A DNA stretch of 59,553 nucleotides from Caldisericales bacterium (GTDB lineage: Bacteria > Caldisericota > Caldisericia > Caldisericales > Caldisericaceae). Position 1 is the stretch's first letter. The number at the start of each line of letters is the position of its first letter. The position numbers and the translations under genes are program-made. Positions 1 to 9,045 of the stretch are shown here, piece after piece. The notes below the pieces were generated by a model. It made no database searches. It was not told the DNA's origin and worked only from the letters and a program-made list of their open reading frames with translations. Where the stretch lies: contig WFZA01000049.1 of assembly GCA_015489815.1 (NCBI GenBank), positions 1 through 59,553 on the forward strand. Direction: 5' to 3'.

Positions 1-1331
1 CAATTTATTTTAATCAACAAAGAACAAATAGTGGGTATAATTCCTCAGGACTGAAAAACTAAAGTAACTCTTATAGTGTTAATTAAATCTTTTCAAGTGC
101 ATACTCAGTTACATTTCATTATTCCAAAGCTCAAACAATAAATATACAGCTTAAAACAAATTGATACTTGTTCCAGACCATAAAATCTTTTATATGTTCG
201 CGATCGCTATACGCCATGACAACCAATTGTTAAATACTATAAGAATAAAGTTCTTCGCAAAGAAGTCAAAATTAACAACTAACTTTAACATACACTAAAT
301 AATATAAAAATCTTTATGGAGAAGAATCCAATTGTTTATCAGGTAAAAATCTACCGAATTTTGTCACATCTTACAGAATTTGCTTTAATTACTCTATTTT
401 AAAATTATAATTCAAAAAGGAAAATAAGGCTCTATATCGTCCTCAATAAAACAAGAATGTATCAAAATCGCCTTTTGAACAAGAGTAATAAAATTTCGTT
501 TTTCTGCATGACATCTACTATATAACGCTGCAAACAAAACAAAAATTTCTACCTCAACTACTAAAAGTAAGATTTAGATTCCTGTAGCGCAAAACCGTTT
601 TTAAAAAATCCATTAAAAAATCTTTCTATTCTCCATCAAACTTTTAGAAAAAAGTATATTTTGTAAAACTAAGATTGCAAATTATAAATTATAAAAACCT
701 AACCGCGAACAAACCCTGTTTATCAGTAATCCTTTTAAATCCGCTAATTTAAATCATTAGAATAGAAATTGGATAAAAATCAGGTAAATTATAACCGCAA
801 AACGCGCAAACGGCCTTATTTTAGAAGATAATAAATCCCAGCATTTCTTCACTTTTAATCAAAAACAAAATATAATTTATTAAGATATATTTTTAGAAAC
901 CTTTTGTTTATCAGACTTCCTTAATATCCCCATTTTATACTTTTTCCGAACAAAAAATTTGTCAGCCTCACAAAACAGTAATTGAGAATAATTCTAAATC
1001 GTACAGGTCAATATATTTAATAATAATAAAGATAAAATCCAACTTATAAAAACTTGCAATTTTAAATATGAATTTTTTTAAGCCTATATTACACCTTACA
1101 AGGCTCAAAATGCTACTTCTAATACTTAAAGACTAAAAATACTGGCTAAATTTATACATACTTTGCAAAATTACTACTATTTATAAACAAAACCCTACAG
1201 TCCCTTGAACTTGCACTCAGGAAACAAATAAAATTATTACACAATTAGAAAATAGAATGCTGCCAAATACCTACATTGTCATTAAAAAAACTCTGAAGCA
1301 TTAAACTATTACCTTAAAATACGGAGAATAA
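1..1331. other. AT-rich region without a credible gene
   Basis: About 1.3 kb with stop codons scattered through all six frames and no reading frame of useful length. It lies downstream of the envC-like gene, the last gene of the minus-strand operon. The base composition is clearly A/T-rich, even compared with the neighbouring genes. I see no tRNA or GC-rich folded RNA, which a thermophile would need for a stable structured RNA. The 10-mer TGTTTATCAG occurs three times (333-342, 717-726, 905-914), and a related ATCAGGTAAA stretch twice (about 339 and 779). It could be a decayed gene or intergenic spacer. No terminator for the upstream operon is obvious. Confidence 0.6.
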
Positions 1332-2456
1332 CTACGGTAAGTACTTCATAGGATTTACAGGTTTGTCTCCCAGATATACTCCAAAGTGAAGGTGCGGTCC
1401 CGTAGACCAGCCAGTATTATCCGAGTAAGCTATAATTTGCCCACGCTTGACTTTTTCTCCTTTTCTCACAATGTACCTCTGAAGATGAGCATAAAGCGTA
1501 GAAATGTCAGAACCGTGATAAATAATCACGACATTGCCATACCCCGTTAACCAACCTGCATAAGTGACTATGCCGTCTGCAGCTGCATGGACTGGCGTCC
1601 CAGTTGCAACTGCGATATCAATACCTGGATGAAATTCTCTGGAGTGCCATATTGGATTCACTCTCCAACCAAAAGGGGAAGTAATAGGCCCTCGCACCGG
1701 CCAGGACAGTCCGCCTTTGAGCGTGATACTCCTATTGCGCGCTTCCTCTATAAGTTTTTGTATTTTCTTCTGCTCAAGTTTAATTTCCGCTTCAAGCATA
1801 TTTTTCTGCGTAATGTAAGAAAGCTTCTTCTCCTTCAGGCTTACAAGCAACTGATTTTTTAGATTAATCTCCTCAGAAAGTACCTGCTCCTGCTGTTTTT
1901 TTTCGTAAAGAAATGCCGAGAGATTCTTTTGGGCAGCAATAAGAGACTTTTCCTCAAACTTTAATTCGGCAACTTTAGAATTCAAACTATCGAGGGCTAA
2001 CTTATCACTCGATACCACATAAGACAAATACACAATTTTGTCATCCGGTGTTGAAGTGCTACCCCCAGAGAATAATAATTCCAATGGAGAAATCTGGGAA
2101 ATTTTATAAGCGAGATTGAGCATTTCGGCAATCGTTTTTTTGTTTTCTACTATAAGCGTTTTATCTTTTTCGATTAGTTTTTCTTTCTGGGAAATCTCTG
2201 CCTGCAAGTTCGAAATCTTTGCTTCGATTACACTTATATTTTCCTGAATACTTCTCGTTTCTGCATCAAGACTGTCCAATAGAGAAATTACACTCGCTAC
2301 ATTCTGGTTTACACTGTTTAAAGAACGCTTTACCTGTTCAAGCTCAGCTTTATACTTCGCAAGTTTTTGTTCTTCTTCCGTAAGTCCAGAATATGCAGGA
2401 GAAGTGCTTAAAAATAAGATTGACAAAATAACCATAGCTATTACAAACTTCTTCAC
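1332..2456 (-). CDS. EnvC/CwlO-like murein hydrolase, M23 (LytM) domain
   Basis: An exported peptidoglycan hydrolase, 374 residues. It has an N-terminal signal peptide (residues 1-23), then a long coiled coil (about 30-240, rich in Leu/Lys/Glu/Gln), then a C-terminal LytM/M23 metallopeptidase domain (about 255-370). The zinc ligands look intact: H276 and D280 in HPGID, and H355/H357 in HLH. The start overlaps the ftsX stop by 4 bases (ATGA), so translation is coupled to ftsX. FtsEX controls coiled-coil hydrolases of this architecture (EnvC, PcsB, CwlO) across the membrane, so this is very likely the FtsEX partner in cell separation. Unlike E. coli EnvC, whose LytM domain is degenerate, this one should be a catalyst itself. 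Confidence 0.9.
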   Translation of the reverse strand: MKKFVIAMVILSILFLSTSPAYSGLTEEEQKLAKYKAELEQVKRSLNSVNQNVASVISLLDSLDAETRSIQENISVIEAKISNLQAEISQKEKLIEKDKTLIVENKKTIAEMLNLAYKISQISPLELLFSGGSTSTPDDKIVYLSYVVSSDKLALDSLNSKVAELKFEEKSLIAAQKNLSAFLYEKKQQEQVLSEEINLKNQLLVSLKEKKLSYITQKNMLEAEIKLEQKKIQKLIEEARNRSITLKGGLSWPVRGPITSPFGWRVNPIWHSREFHPGIDIAVATGTPVHAAADGIVTYAGWLTGYGNVVIIYHGSDISTLYAHLQRYIVRKGEKVKRGQIIAYSDNTGWSTGPHLHFGVYLGDKPVNPMKYLP

Positions 2457-3328
2457 TGCGCCCTCACCTTCCTTAGTGGTATTATACCACCAAGAAGCGA
2501 AATAAAGATACCAAACAGTAACAAGTAACTACCCAATACTGTAACATTTACGGAAGGACTATAAGTTGAAAAAGGTATGATCCCTCTGGTAATACTAACG
2601 CTCCAAATGTCAACCTTTTGAAGTATAAACATACTTAATCCCCACGAAACCAAAACGATAAACAAAACTACAATTATAAAAGGAAGATTAACAAAAAGAG
2701 GGTCAGCACCAATCAGGTGCAATACTTTCAACTCGTCTTTCCTCAGATCTACGAGAAAAGAGATAATACTTTGCGATATAAAAATAAATTCAGCAATAAC
2801 CACGATAAATACAAATACAAACAACATCCACGCTACTTTTGCAAGATTGTTTACTTTTTTTGCAACTTCTTGTGAGAACACCACCATGTCCACAGTGGGA
2901 AAAGATTCTATAAGAGACTTTACATTGCTACCCAGCTCGAGGTCTTTCATCTGAACTTTCGCAGTATAAGGGAAAGGATTCTGATCTAACGAACTCAATA
3001 ATCCTTTATATTGTGGAAACATTTTTATAAACATTTCTTTTGCTTCTTCGCTCGTTATAACATTTACACTTGACACTCCATTTATTGCCTTTATTTCGTC
3101 TACACTTTTCAGAACATCGTTATACGAAATACCTTTTTTGAAAAATACCGTTATGTCTACTTTGTTTCTCAAACTTAAAGACGATTCGAAAAAACTCCTG
3201 CCAAATATGTAGCTGCTTCCTATTGTTACAAATCCTATGCTCATAAAAATGACTGCTATGATTACTCCCTTTTTCATTCTGTTCAATAAAACAAACGACT
3301 GCTTTAATATATAAAAGAATTTATACAT
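2453..3328 (-). CDS. ftsX: Cell division protein FtsX
   Basis: The membrane subunit of the FtsEX complex, 291 residues. One transmembrane helix lies near residues 20-45, then an extracytoplasmic domain (about 50-165), then three more helices (about 165-195, 215-240, 260-285), the standard four-helix FtsX layout. It overlaps ftsE by 8 bases upstream and the M23 hydrolase gene by 4 bases downstream. FtsX has no ATPase of its own. It transmits ATP hydrolysis by FtsE to a periplasmic or surface hydrolase, and the neighbouring coiled-coil M23 protein fits that role. Confidence 0.93.
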   Translation of the reverse strand: MYKFFYILKQSFVLLNRMKKGVIIAVIFMSIGFVTIGSSYIFGRSFFESSLSLRNKVDITVFFKKGISYNDVLKSVDEIKAINGVSSVNVITSEEAKEMFIKMFPQYKGLLSSLDQNPFPYTAKVQMKDLELGSNVKSLIESFPTVDMVVFSQEVAKKVNNLAKVAWMLFVFVFIVVIAEFIFISQSIISFLVDLRKDELKVLHLIGADPLFVNLPFIIVVLFIVLVSWGLSMFILQKVDIWSVSITRGIIPFSTYSPSVNVTVLGSYLLLFGIFISLLGGIIPLRKVRAQ

Positions 3329-3980
3329 ATCCCTTAAAAATTACCCTCCCATTGTGCAGTTTTATAATTTTTTTTGGCGTAGTGCTCCTTTCGACCATGT
3401 GATGAGTAGACATTATAACAGTCGTGCCCTTCTCATTGATTGCGTCTATGAAGTCCATTATGATTTCAGCAGTATTTTTATCAAGATTACCAAGTGGCTC
3501 GTCCAATAGTAATATTTCAGGCTCGCCTATTACTGCACGCGCAAGGGAGATTCGTTGTTTCTCTCCACCAGACAATTCTCTAACTAGAACGAACATTTTG
3601 TGTTGTAACTTCAGGGGCAATAGAATAGATTCCACCTTATTATGGATTTCCGAAAAACTTTTTCCTGTAATCTGTAATGGAAGAGAAACATTTTCAAATA
3701 CGGTGCGTTCCTCCATTAGCATAAAGTCCTGGTAAGATAGCTGCACACGCCTCTTCCAGATGTAATCTTTAAAACGCTTTTCCACTACATCGTTCTCGTA
3801 TAAAAACACGCCCTTAGTGGGTTTCTCGTCGCGATGAATCAGACGAAGAAGAGTAGTTTTACCCGCACCAGATTCACCTACTATGTAGATAAAATCACCC
3901 CGTTCTACCTTAATATTCACGCGCTCCAGTGCTACAGTGCCATTAGGAAAAACTTTAGTCACATTCTTTAACTCAAGCAT
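3321..3980 (-). CDS. ftsE: Cell division ATP-binding protein FtsE
   Basis: The ABC ATPase of FtsEX, 219 residues, normal family length. Walker A is GESGAGKTT at residues 35-43, the ABC signature LSGGEKQ at 136-142, and Walker B ILLLDE at 156-161, followed by a D-loop and an H-loop histidine (MSTHH, about 195). It acts on the cytoplasmic side of the membrane, with FtsX, at the division site. It overlaps ftsX by 8 bases and lies 6 bases after the YitT-family gene, so it belongs to the long hpf-secA-prfB operon. Confidence 0.95.
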   Translation of the reverse strand: MLELKNVTKVFPNGTVALERVNIKVERGDFIYIVGESGAGKTTLLRLIHRDEKPTKGVFLYENDVVEKRFKDYIWKRRVQLSYQDFMLMEERTVFENVSLPLQITGKSFSEIHNKVESILLPLKLQHKMFVLVRELSGGEKQRISLARAVIGEPEILLLDEPLGNLDKNTAEIIMDFIDAINEKGTTVIMSTHHMVERSTTPKKIIKLHNGRVIFKGYV

Positions 3981-3986
3981 AAAGAA

Positions 3987-4907
3987 TCAGATCCTTTCCT
4001 TCATTGATTTAAATCCATTGCCTATTACTTCAGTAAGTTCAGCAATTATAATGAAGCTATTAGGATCAACATCCCTTACTACTTTTTTAATTTTTGAAAT
4101 TTGTGTATGAGGTACTACGACGAGCAGCATCTTCTTGGACCTTCCCGTATATCCGCCGCGCGCATTAATTTCTGTGACCCCTCTTTCTATTTCAGATAGT
4201 ACTGCTTCTTTTATAGGTTCTGGATTTTCAGTAATTATATAAACGGCTTTGGAAAAAGTAAAACCACTTTGCACAATGTCTATAGTCTTATTCCCAATAA
4301 GTTCTGCAATTATCGAATACAGCGAAATATCTATACTCTTAAACACGAAACCTGCAGCAATGATAATAATTACATCTATAATCATCATTGCCTGACTGAA
4401 AGGTAATCCCGTATAATCGTATATAATCTGAGCAAGTAAGTCAGAGCCACCGGTAGAGCCAAAAGAACGAAATATTATTCCAATGCCTACCCCCATAATA
4501 AACCCACCGTAAATAGAGGCAAGAATCATGTCAGTATGAATAGATGGAAGGTACGGCGCAAAAATGTCTATTAAAATTGACGAAAGCACTGTACCGATAA
4601 TTGTTCCGTAAAGGAAGTGCCACCCTATTCGCCTCAAGCCAATTATAAACAGAGGGATATTCATAATAAGAACGAGGAGTCCAATTTTTATTATGGGAAA
4701 GTAATGATTCACAATTATAGCAATACCTATAAATCCACCAGGCGCTATGTGATTTGGATCTATAAATATATCTACTGAAATTGCATAGATAACGGAACCC
4801 ACGAATATACCAATCGTATTGAGTACAATAAACTTTATACTTTCTTTTTTTCGGATAAAACTACGCCGTCTTTTTCTGCGATTTAAGATACGCCCAAATA
4901 AATTCAT
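3987..4907 (-). CDS. YitT family membrane protein (DUF161/DUF2179)
   Basis: A 306-residue membrane protein. A basic N-terminus (RRKRRRS) is followed by five or six hydrophobic helices (about 28-210), then a soluble C-terminal DUF2179 domain (about 215-300) with the SGFTFSKAVYIITENP-type start. Members of the family are widespread; their transported substrate is not established. The start is ATG with a GGAG ribosome site 7 bases upstream, inside the 3' end of prfB. The resulting 47-base overlap is long, but the frame offers no ATG, GTG or TTG between that start and the first helix. It probably depends on prfB translation. Confidence 0.85.
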   Translation of the reverse strand: MNLFGRILNRRKRRRSFIRKKESIKFIVLNTIGIFVGSVIYAISVDIFIDPNHIAPGGFIGIAIIVNHYFPIIKIGLLVLIMNIPLFIIGLRRIGWHFLYGTIIGTVLSSILIDIFAPYLPSIHTDMILASIYGGFIMGVGIGIIFRSFGSTGGSDLLAQIIYDYTGLPFSQAMMIIDVIIIIAAGFVFKSIDISLYSIIAELIGNKTIDIVQSGFTFSKAVYIITENPEPIKEAVLSEIERGVTEINARGGYTGRSKKMLLVVVPHTQISKIKKVVRDVDPNSFIIIAELTEVIGNGFKSMKERI

Positions 4908-5958
4908 CTAAATCTCCATCAAGTACATCGTCCACCCTCCCAGTTTCGACACCGATTCTGTGATCCTTTACCATCTTGTAAGGTTGTAGCACATACGAAC
5001 GAATTTCGTTACCCCATTCAGCAGACTTGTGTACACCCTTAATTTCCCTGAGTTTCTCCTCCCGTTTCTTTTTTTCATACAGCATAAGCCTCGACTTAAG
5101 GACTTTCATAGCCATAATTTTATTTTGAAGCTGAGAACGCTCATTCTGGCATTCTGCTTTTATTCCTGTAGGAAGGTGCACAATTCTTACGGCAGTTTCA
5201 ACCTTTTGCACATTCTGTCCGCCGTGTCCACTTGCTCTAAAAATGTCTATTTTTAAGTCTTTTTCGTTTATTTCTACATCGGCATCCTCAATTTCCGGAG
5301 TAACCTCAACCAACGCAAACGAGGTGTGCCTTCTTTTATTTGCGTCAAATGGTGAAATGCGTACAAGCCTGTGAACTCCTGCTTCTCCTTTAAGCAAACC
5401 ATAAGCAAAATCACCCTTTACATGCAACAGAGCACTTTTTATACCCGCTTCATCTCCAGACATCTCTTCCAGGATTTCTACATCAAAGTCGTGTCTCTCT
5501 GCCCACCTTATGTACATCTTTAGCAACATTTGAGTCCAATCCTGGGCATCTGTCCCTCCAGCACCAGAGGAAAAAGAAACAAACGCATTTAAAGCATCGT
5601 ACTCTCCTGAAAGATAGCGCTCTACTTCCCATTCATTAAATAACTTTTCGCCGCGTTTTATTAGCGGAAGAATTTCGTGATCAAGTATCTCCTCTTCATC
5701 AAGTACGAGAGTAAGCATAGTTTCCAGATCTTCTTTTAACTTTTCTATAGAGGAAAATTTATTGACTTCTTTTCTAAGCAAGGAAATTTCTCTCAATTTA
5801 GATCTTGCATCTGTTCTGTTCCAGAAGTCTTTTTGTGTGGAAAGTAGCTCCAATTCAGAGAGTTTCTCCTGTATACTTTTTAGTCAGGAGTAATCAAGGC
5901 CTTTCTGAATTCTGTCTATTAAAATAATTGCTCTTTTTTTAACATCCTCACTTATCAT
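4861..5958 (-). CDS. prfB: Peptide chain release factor 2, with in-frame UGA at codon 25
   Basis: RF2 recognises UAA/UGA stop codons and triggers peptide release. The body (4861-5853) carries the GGQ loop (GHGGQNVQ) and a 330-residue RF2 sequence starting at a TTG. Upstream and in the same frame, an ATG at 5958 overlaps the secA stop (TAATG) and opens a leader of 24 codons ending in TGA C at 5884-5886. Ten more codons link it to the TTG. Reading the TGA as sense gives 365 residues, the usual RF2 length, and the residues on both sides align with RF2 N-termini (LKSIQEKL against LESKEARI in Bacillus). If the UGA is not read, the product starts at TTG 5853 and lacks about 35 residues. See the finding. 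Confidence 0.88.
5884..5886 (-). promoter_or_regulatory. prfB: In-frame UGA in prfB leader (putative autoregulatory recoding site)
   Basis: The codon order is TAC TCC TGA CTA AAA AGT. In most bacteria a UGA at this position is bypassed by a +1 frameshift when RF2 is scarce. Here the +1 frame reads GAC TAA and stops at once, while the zero frame continues into RF2. No AGGGGG-type internal Shine-Dalgarno element precedes it; an AGGAG lies 9-13 bases downstream and could serve reinitiation at TTG 5853. UGA followed by C is a leaky termination context. Confidence 0.6.
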
Positions 5959-8465
5959 TATCTCTTCCTCTTTTTCTTTAATTTTTTCTTTAGCGCACGA
6001 CGCTTCTTGCGCTCCTCTCTGGAAAGTTTATCCTCGTGCGAAGTGTTACCACTTTCACCACCAAGAGAGTGAGAAGCAGAGGAATTACTACTTCCGGAGA
6101 CAGAAACAGTCGGGGCAGGTGCAGATTCTTTCCTTACCTCTACCATAAATAGTGTCCGGACTGTATCCTCTTTTACACGCTCAATCATCGCGTCAAACAA
6201 TTGATGCCCTTCGATCTGATAGGCCATTAATGGGTCCTGCTGTCCATACGCCCTGAGTCCAACGCCTTCTTTAAGGTCGTCCATCGCATACAAATGATCT
6301 TTCCAGTTTGAATCAATAGTTTTTAAAAGAATATACTTTTCCAGATCGTTTGCAAGTTCTTCACCAAATGATTTTATCTTTTCTTCGTAAAGGTTAATTG
6401 CGAGATCCTCCATTTCCTGGAGTAGCTCTTCCTTACGCATATTTATTACTGCATCGTAATCAAGCGTTATTTTTCTATTAAAGAGTTGGGAAAGGGCCTT
6501 TTCGAGAGCTTTAGTTTGCTCTTCGTCCATACCCACATCTTCGTTATAGTAACTCGACACGATCTTGTCCACTACATCCCGTATCATCTGTAAGATTTCG
6601 TCGTGAATAGAATCTCCTTTCAGTATTCGGTCTCTTTCATTATAAATTACTTCTCTTTGTTTATCTAAAACATTATCGTAGTCTAAAAGATTTTTTCTTA
6701 TACTAAAGTTATATGCTTCAACCTTCTTCTGCGCATTTTCGATCTGTTTACTCAGAAGCCCGTGTTGAATGGGCTCATCATCTGGGATTTTTAGTGTAGA
6801 AAGAATTCTTTTTATGGAATCCCCGCCAAAAATCCTGAGTAGTTCGTCTTCCAGAGAAAGGTAAAATTGCGATTCTCCAGGATCGCCCTGTCTCCCAGAA
6901 CGCCCTCTCAACTGGTTATCTATACGGCGTGCTTCGTGTCTTTCTGTGCCAAGTATAAACAGTCCTCCCAGATCTTTTACTCCTTTACCAAGTTTTATAT
7001 CCACACCTCTACCAGCCATGTTCGTTGCAATAGTAACTGACTTGTATTGACCTGCATCTTTTATAATCATTGCTTCTTTCTCGTGATACTTTGCATTCAA
7101 TACATTGTGAGGAATTTTCTCCTTTTGGAGCATTTTAGAAAGGCGCTCTGACTTTTCAATAGAACGCGTCCCTACGAGTACGGGTTGTCCTTTTTTGTAG
7201 AGTTCCTTTATTTTCTCAACTATAGCACGGAACTTCGCATCTTCTGTTTTATAAATAACATCCGGATGGTCTATTCTTATAACAGGCTTATTCGTTGGAA
7301 TAACAAAAACATCAAGGTTGTATATTTCCTTGAATTCATCCTTTTCCGTATATGCAGTGCCTGTCATACCAGCAAGTTTTTTATACATTCTAAAGTAATT
7401 CTGGAAAGTGATCGTAGCGAGGGTCTGGCTCTCGCTCTTTACGACAAGCCCCTCCTTTGCTTCTATTGCCTGGTGCAGCCCATCACTGTATCGCCTACCA
7501 AACATCAATCTGCCGGTAAATTCGTCTACTATAATTACTTCTCCGTCTTTCACGATGTAGTCTACATCTCTATTAAAGTACATCTTTGCCCTGAGCGCCT
7601 GGTTAATATGCTTTACTACATCAACAAATCTTTCGTCAAACAAGTTATCAATGTGTAACATCCGTTCTACTTTATGAACACCTTCAGGTGTAAGTGTAAC
7701 AGTTTTTAACTTCTCGTCACCTTCAAAGTCCACACCCTCTTCAAGGCGTCTCGCCACCTTCGCTGCAGTATAATACATATCCGTGGACTCTTCAGATGGA
7801 CCAGATATAATCAAAGGTGTTCTCGCTTCGTCTATTAATATACTATCCACTTCGTCGACGATTGCGTAATAGAGTTCTCTCTGGACGAGTTGTTCTGGGG
7901 ATATAGCCATATGGTCCCTTAGATAATCAAATCCAAATTCATTATTCGTGCCGTATGTAACATCTGCAGCGTAAGCCTTTCTTCTATCTGCATAGTCTGA
8001 ATCGTGTTGTATAAGACCTACTTTAAGGCCTAAAAAACGATATATAGGACCCATCCATTCGCTATCCCTTTTTGCAAGATAATCGTTTACCGTCACGAGG
8101 TGGCCGCCTTTTCCGTGAAGTGCGTTCAAGTATAAAGACAAAGTAGCAACAAGAGTTTTTCCTTCGCCTGTTTTCATTTCTGCAATTGCACCGTAGTAAA
8201 GTACGATACCGCCAAGAAGCTGCACATCAAAGTGGCGCATATTAAGAGTGCGTTTTGCAACTTCACGCACCACAGCAAACGCTTCCGGAAGTATACTACT
8301 ATCTGACTCCCCTTTTGCCATTCTTTCTTTAAACTCTATCGTCTTATGTTTTAGTTTATCATCAGAAAGAGGGGCAATTGTTTTCTCTAACTCGTTGATC
8401 CTGTTAACAATTGCCCAATACTGTTTAATTTTCTTTTTAGTAGGATCGAAAATGTCGAATATCAT
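5958..8465 (-). CDS. secA: Protein translocase ATPase SecA
   Basis: The motor of Sec-dependent export, 835 residues. Walker A is MKTGEGKT at residues 97-104 and the DEAD-box DEVD lies at 204-207. The preprotein-crosslinking, scaffold and helical wing regions follow ([17 protein letters not shown] is a typical late SecA block). The C-terminus is a Ser/Gly/Asn linker followed by a strongly basic tail ([16 protein letters not shown]). It has no cysteines, so the zinc-binding SEC-C motif that binds SecB and ribosomes in many bacteria is absent. It lies 2 bases after hpf and its TAA overlaps the prfB ATG. Confidence 0.97.
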   Translation of the reverse strand: MIFDIFDPTKKKIKQYWAIVNRINELEKTIAPLSDDKLKHKTIEFKERMAKGESDSSILPEAFAVVREVAKRTLNMRHFDVQLLGGIVLYYGAIAEMKTGEGKTLVATLSLYLNALHGKGGHLVTVNDYLAKRDSEWMGPIYRFLGLKVGLIQHDSDYADRRKAYAADVTYGTNNEFGFDYLRDHMAISPEQLVQRELYYAIVDEVDSILIDEARTPLIISGPSEESTDMYYTAAKVARRLEEGVDFEGDEKLKTVTLTPEGVHKVERMLHIDNLFDERFVDVVKHINQALRAKMYFNRDVDYIVKDGEVIIVDEFTGRLMFGRRYSDGLHQAIEAKEGLVVKSESQTLATITFQNYFRMYKKLAGMTGTAYTEKDEFKEIYNLDVFVIPTNKPVIRIDHPDVIYKTEDAKFRAIVEKIKELYKKGQPVLVGTRSIEKSERLSKMLQKEKIPHNVLNAKYHEKEAMIIKDAGQYKSVTIATNMAGRGVDIKLGKGVKDLGGLFILGTERHEARRIDNQLRGRSGRQGDPGESQFYLSLEDELLRIFGGDSIKRILSTLKIPDDEPIQHGLLSKQIENAQKKVEAYNFSIRKNLLDYDNVLDKQREVIYNERDRILKGDSIHDEILQMIRDVVDKIVSSYYNEDVGMDEEQTKALEKALSQLFNRKITLDYDAVINMRKEELLQEMEDLAINLYEEKIKSFGEELANDLEKYILLKTIDSNWKDHLYAMDDLKEGVGLRAYGQQDPLMAYQIEGHQLFDAMIERVKEDTVRTLFMVEVRKESAPAPTVSVSGSSNSSASHSLGGESGNTSHEDKLSREERKKRRALKKKLKKKRKR

Positions 8466-8467
8466 CG

Positions 8468-8986
8468 TTATCCTTTCGGTTTTATTAAGCCGTAATTACC
8501 GTCCTTCCTTCTATATAAAACATTATATTCCCCAGTTTTTTCGTCTCTGAATACAAAAAAGTCGTGGTCCAGAAGTTCAAGTTGAAGAATTGCTTCCTCG
8601 ACACTCATAGGTTTTATAGGGAAACTCTTAACTTTTACGATAGCTGGAGAGTCTTCAACCTGTTCTTCAGTCAATTCTTTTTCTTTTACACCTTTATAAG
8701 AATCTTTAATTTTTTCTTTATACTTTCTTACCTGCCTATCGAGCTTATCTGTAGCATTTTTCAATGCCTGGTCTATCAAATTTCCTTTTCCCTCAGCCCT
8801 CAAAACTCGCCCCGCAATGTGCATAGTTGTTTCGACAGAATAGCGTCCTCTCTGCTTGCTTACCACTACATCTGCTTTCTGCACATTATTAAAGTATTTT
8901 TCAACTTTCGAAATCTTGTTCTTTATTGCATCTTCAACTACTCCAGGAATACTTTCAATTCCCTTCAGGGTAATACTGATTTCCAT
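8468..8986 (-). CDS. hpf: Ribosome hibernation promoting factor, long form
   Basis: A 172-residue protein with two domains: an N-terminal YfiA/RaiA fold (1-100, from MEISITLKG) that binds the 30S decoding region, and a C-terminal domain (about 115-170, with [19 protein letters not shown]) that dimerises ribosomes into 100S particles. The two-domain layout is the long HPF type found outside gammaproteobacteria. It is the first gene of the operon that includes secA, prfB and ftsEX. Its own promoter lies just upstream (9015-9042), and an AGGAGG ribosome site precedes the ATG. Confidence 0.93.
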   Translation of the reverse strand: MEISITLKGIESIPGVVEDAIKNKISKVEKYFNNVQKADVVVSKQRGRYSVETTMHIAGRVLRAEGKGNLIDQALKNATDKLDRQVRKYKEKIKDSYKGVKEKELTEEQVEDSPAIVKVKSFPIKPMSVEEAILQLELLDHDFFVFRDEKTGEYNVLYRRKDGNYGLIKPKG

Positions 8987-9014
8987 AGTATTCGCCTCCT
9001 GTTCGCTTTTTTAT

Positions 9015-9042
9015 AGTATAAGATTTAAAACCTTTTTGTCAA
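9015..9042 (-). promoter_or_regulatory. Promoter of the hpf-secA operon
   Basis: Reading the minus strand, TTGACA (plus 9037-9042, all six consensus bases) is followed after 16 bases by TATACT (plus 9015-9020). It sits between the stop of the MFS gene and the hpf start, with a short leader carrying AGGAGG. Confidence 0.75.
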
Positions 9043-9045
9043 AAT

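Noticed and set aside
1-1331. CRISPR array or leader
   Set aside because: The repeated 10-mer has irregular spacing (384 and 188 bases) and is too short; no cas gene is near.
1-1331. RNase P RNA, tmRNA or other structured RNA
   Set aside because: Composition is too AT-rich for a stable RNA in a probable thermophile, and I find no conserved core sequence.
1587-1862. Plus-strand frame inside the M23 hydrolase gene
   Set aside because: It lies opposite a clearly coding gene with intact domain motifs and has no family resemblance; the same holds for similar frames opposite secA, frr, uvrB and others.
5884-5886. TGA read as Trp by an altered genetic code, or selenocysteine
   Set aside because: TGA is used as a normal stop elsewhere in the window (ftsX, pfp, dprA), and no selenocysteine-type hairpin is evident after it.
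5854-5958. Canonical +1 programmed frameshift of prfB
   Set aside because: From TCC TGA a +1 shift reads GAC TAA and stops. The leader and body share one frame, and no AGGGGG element precedes the stop.
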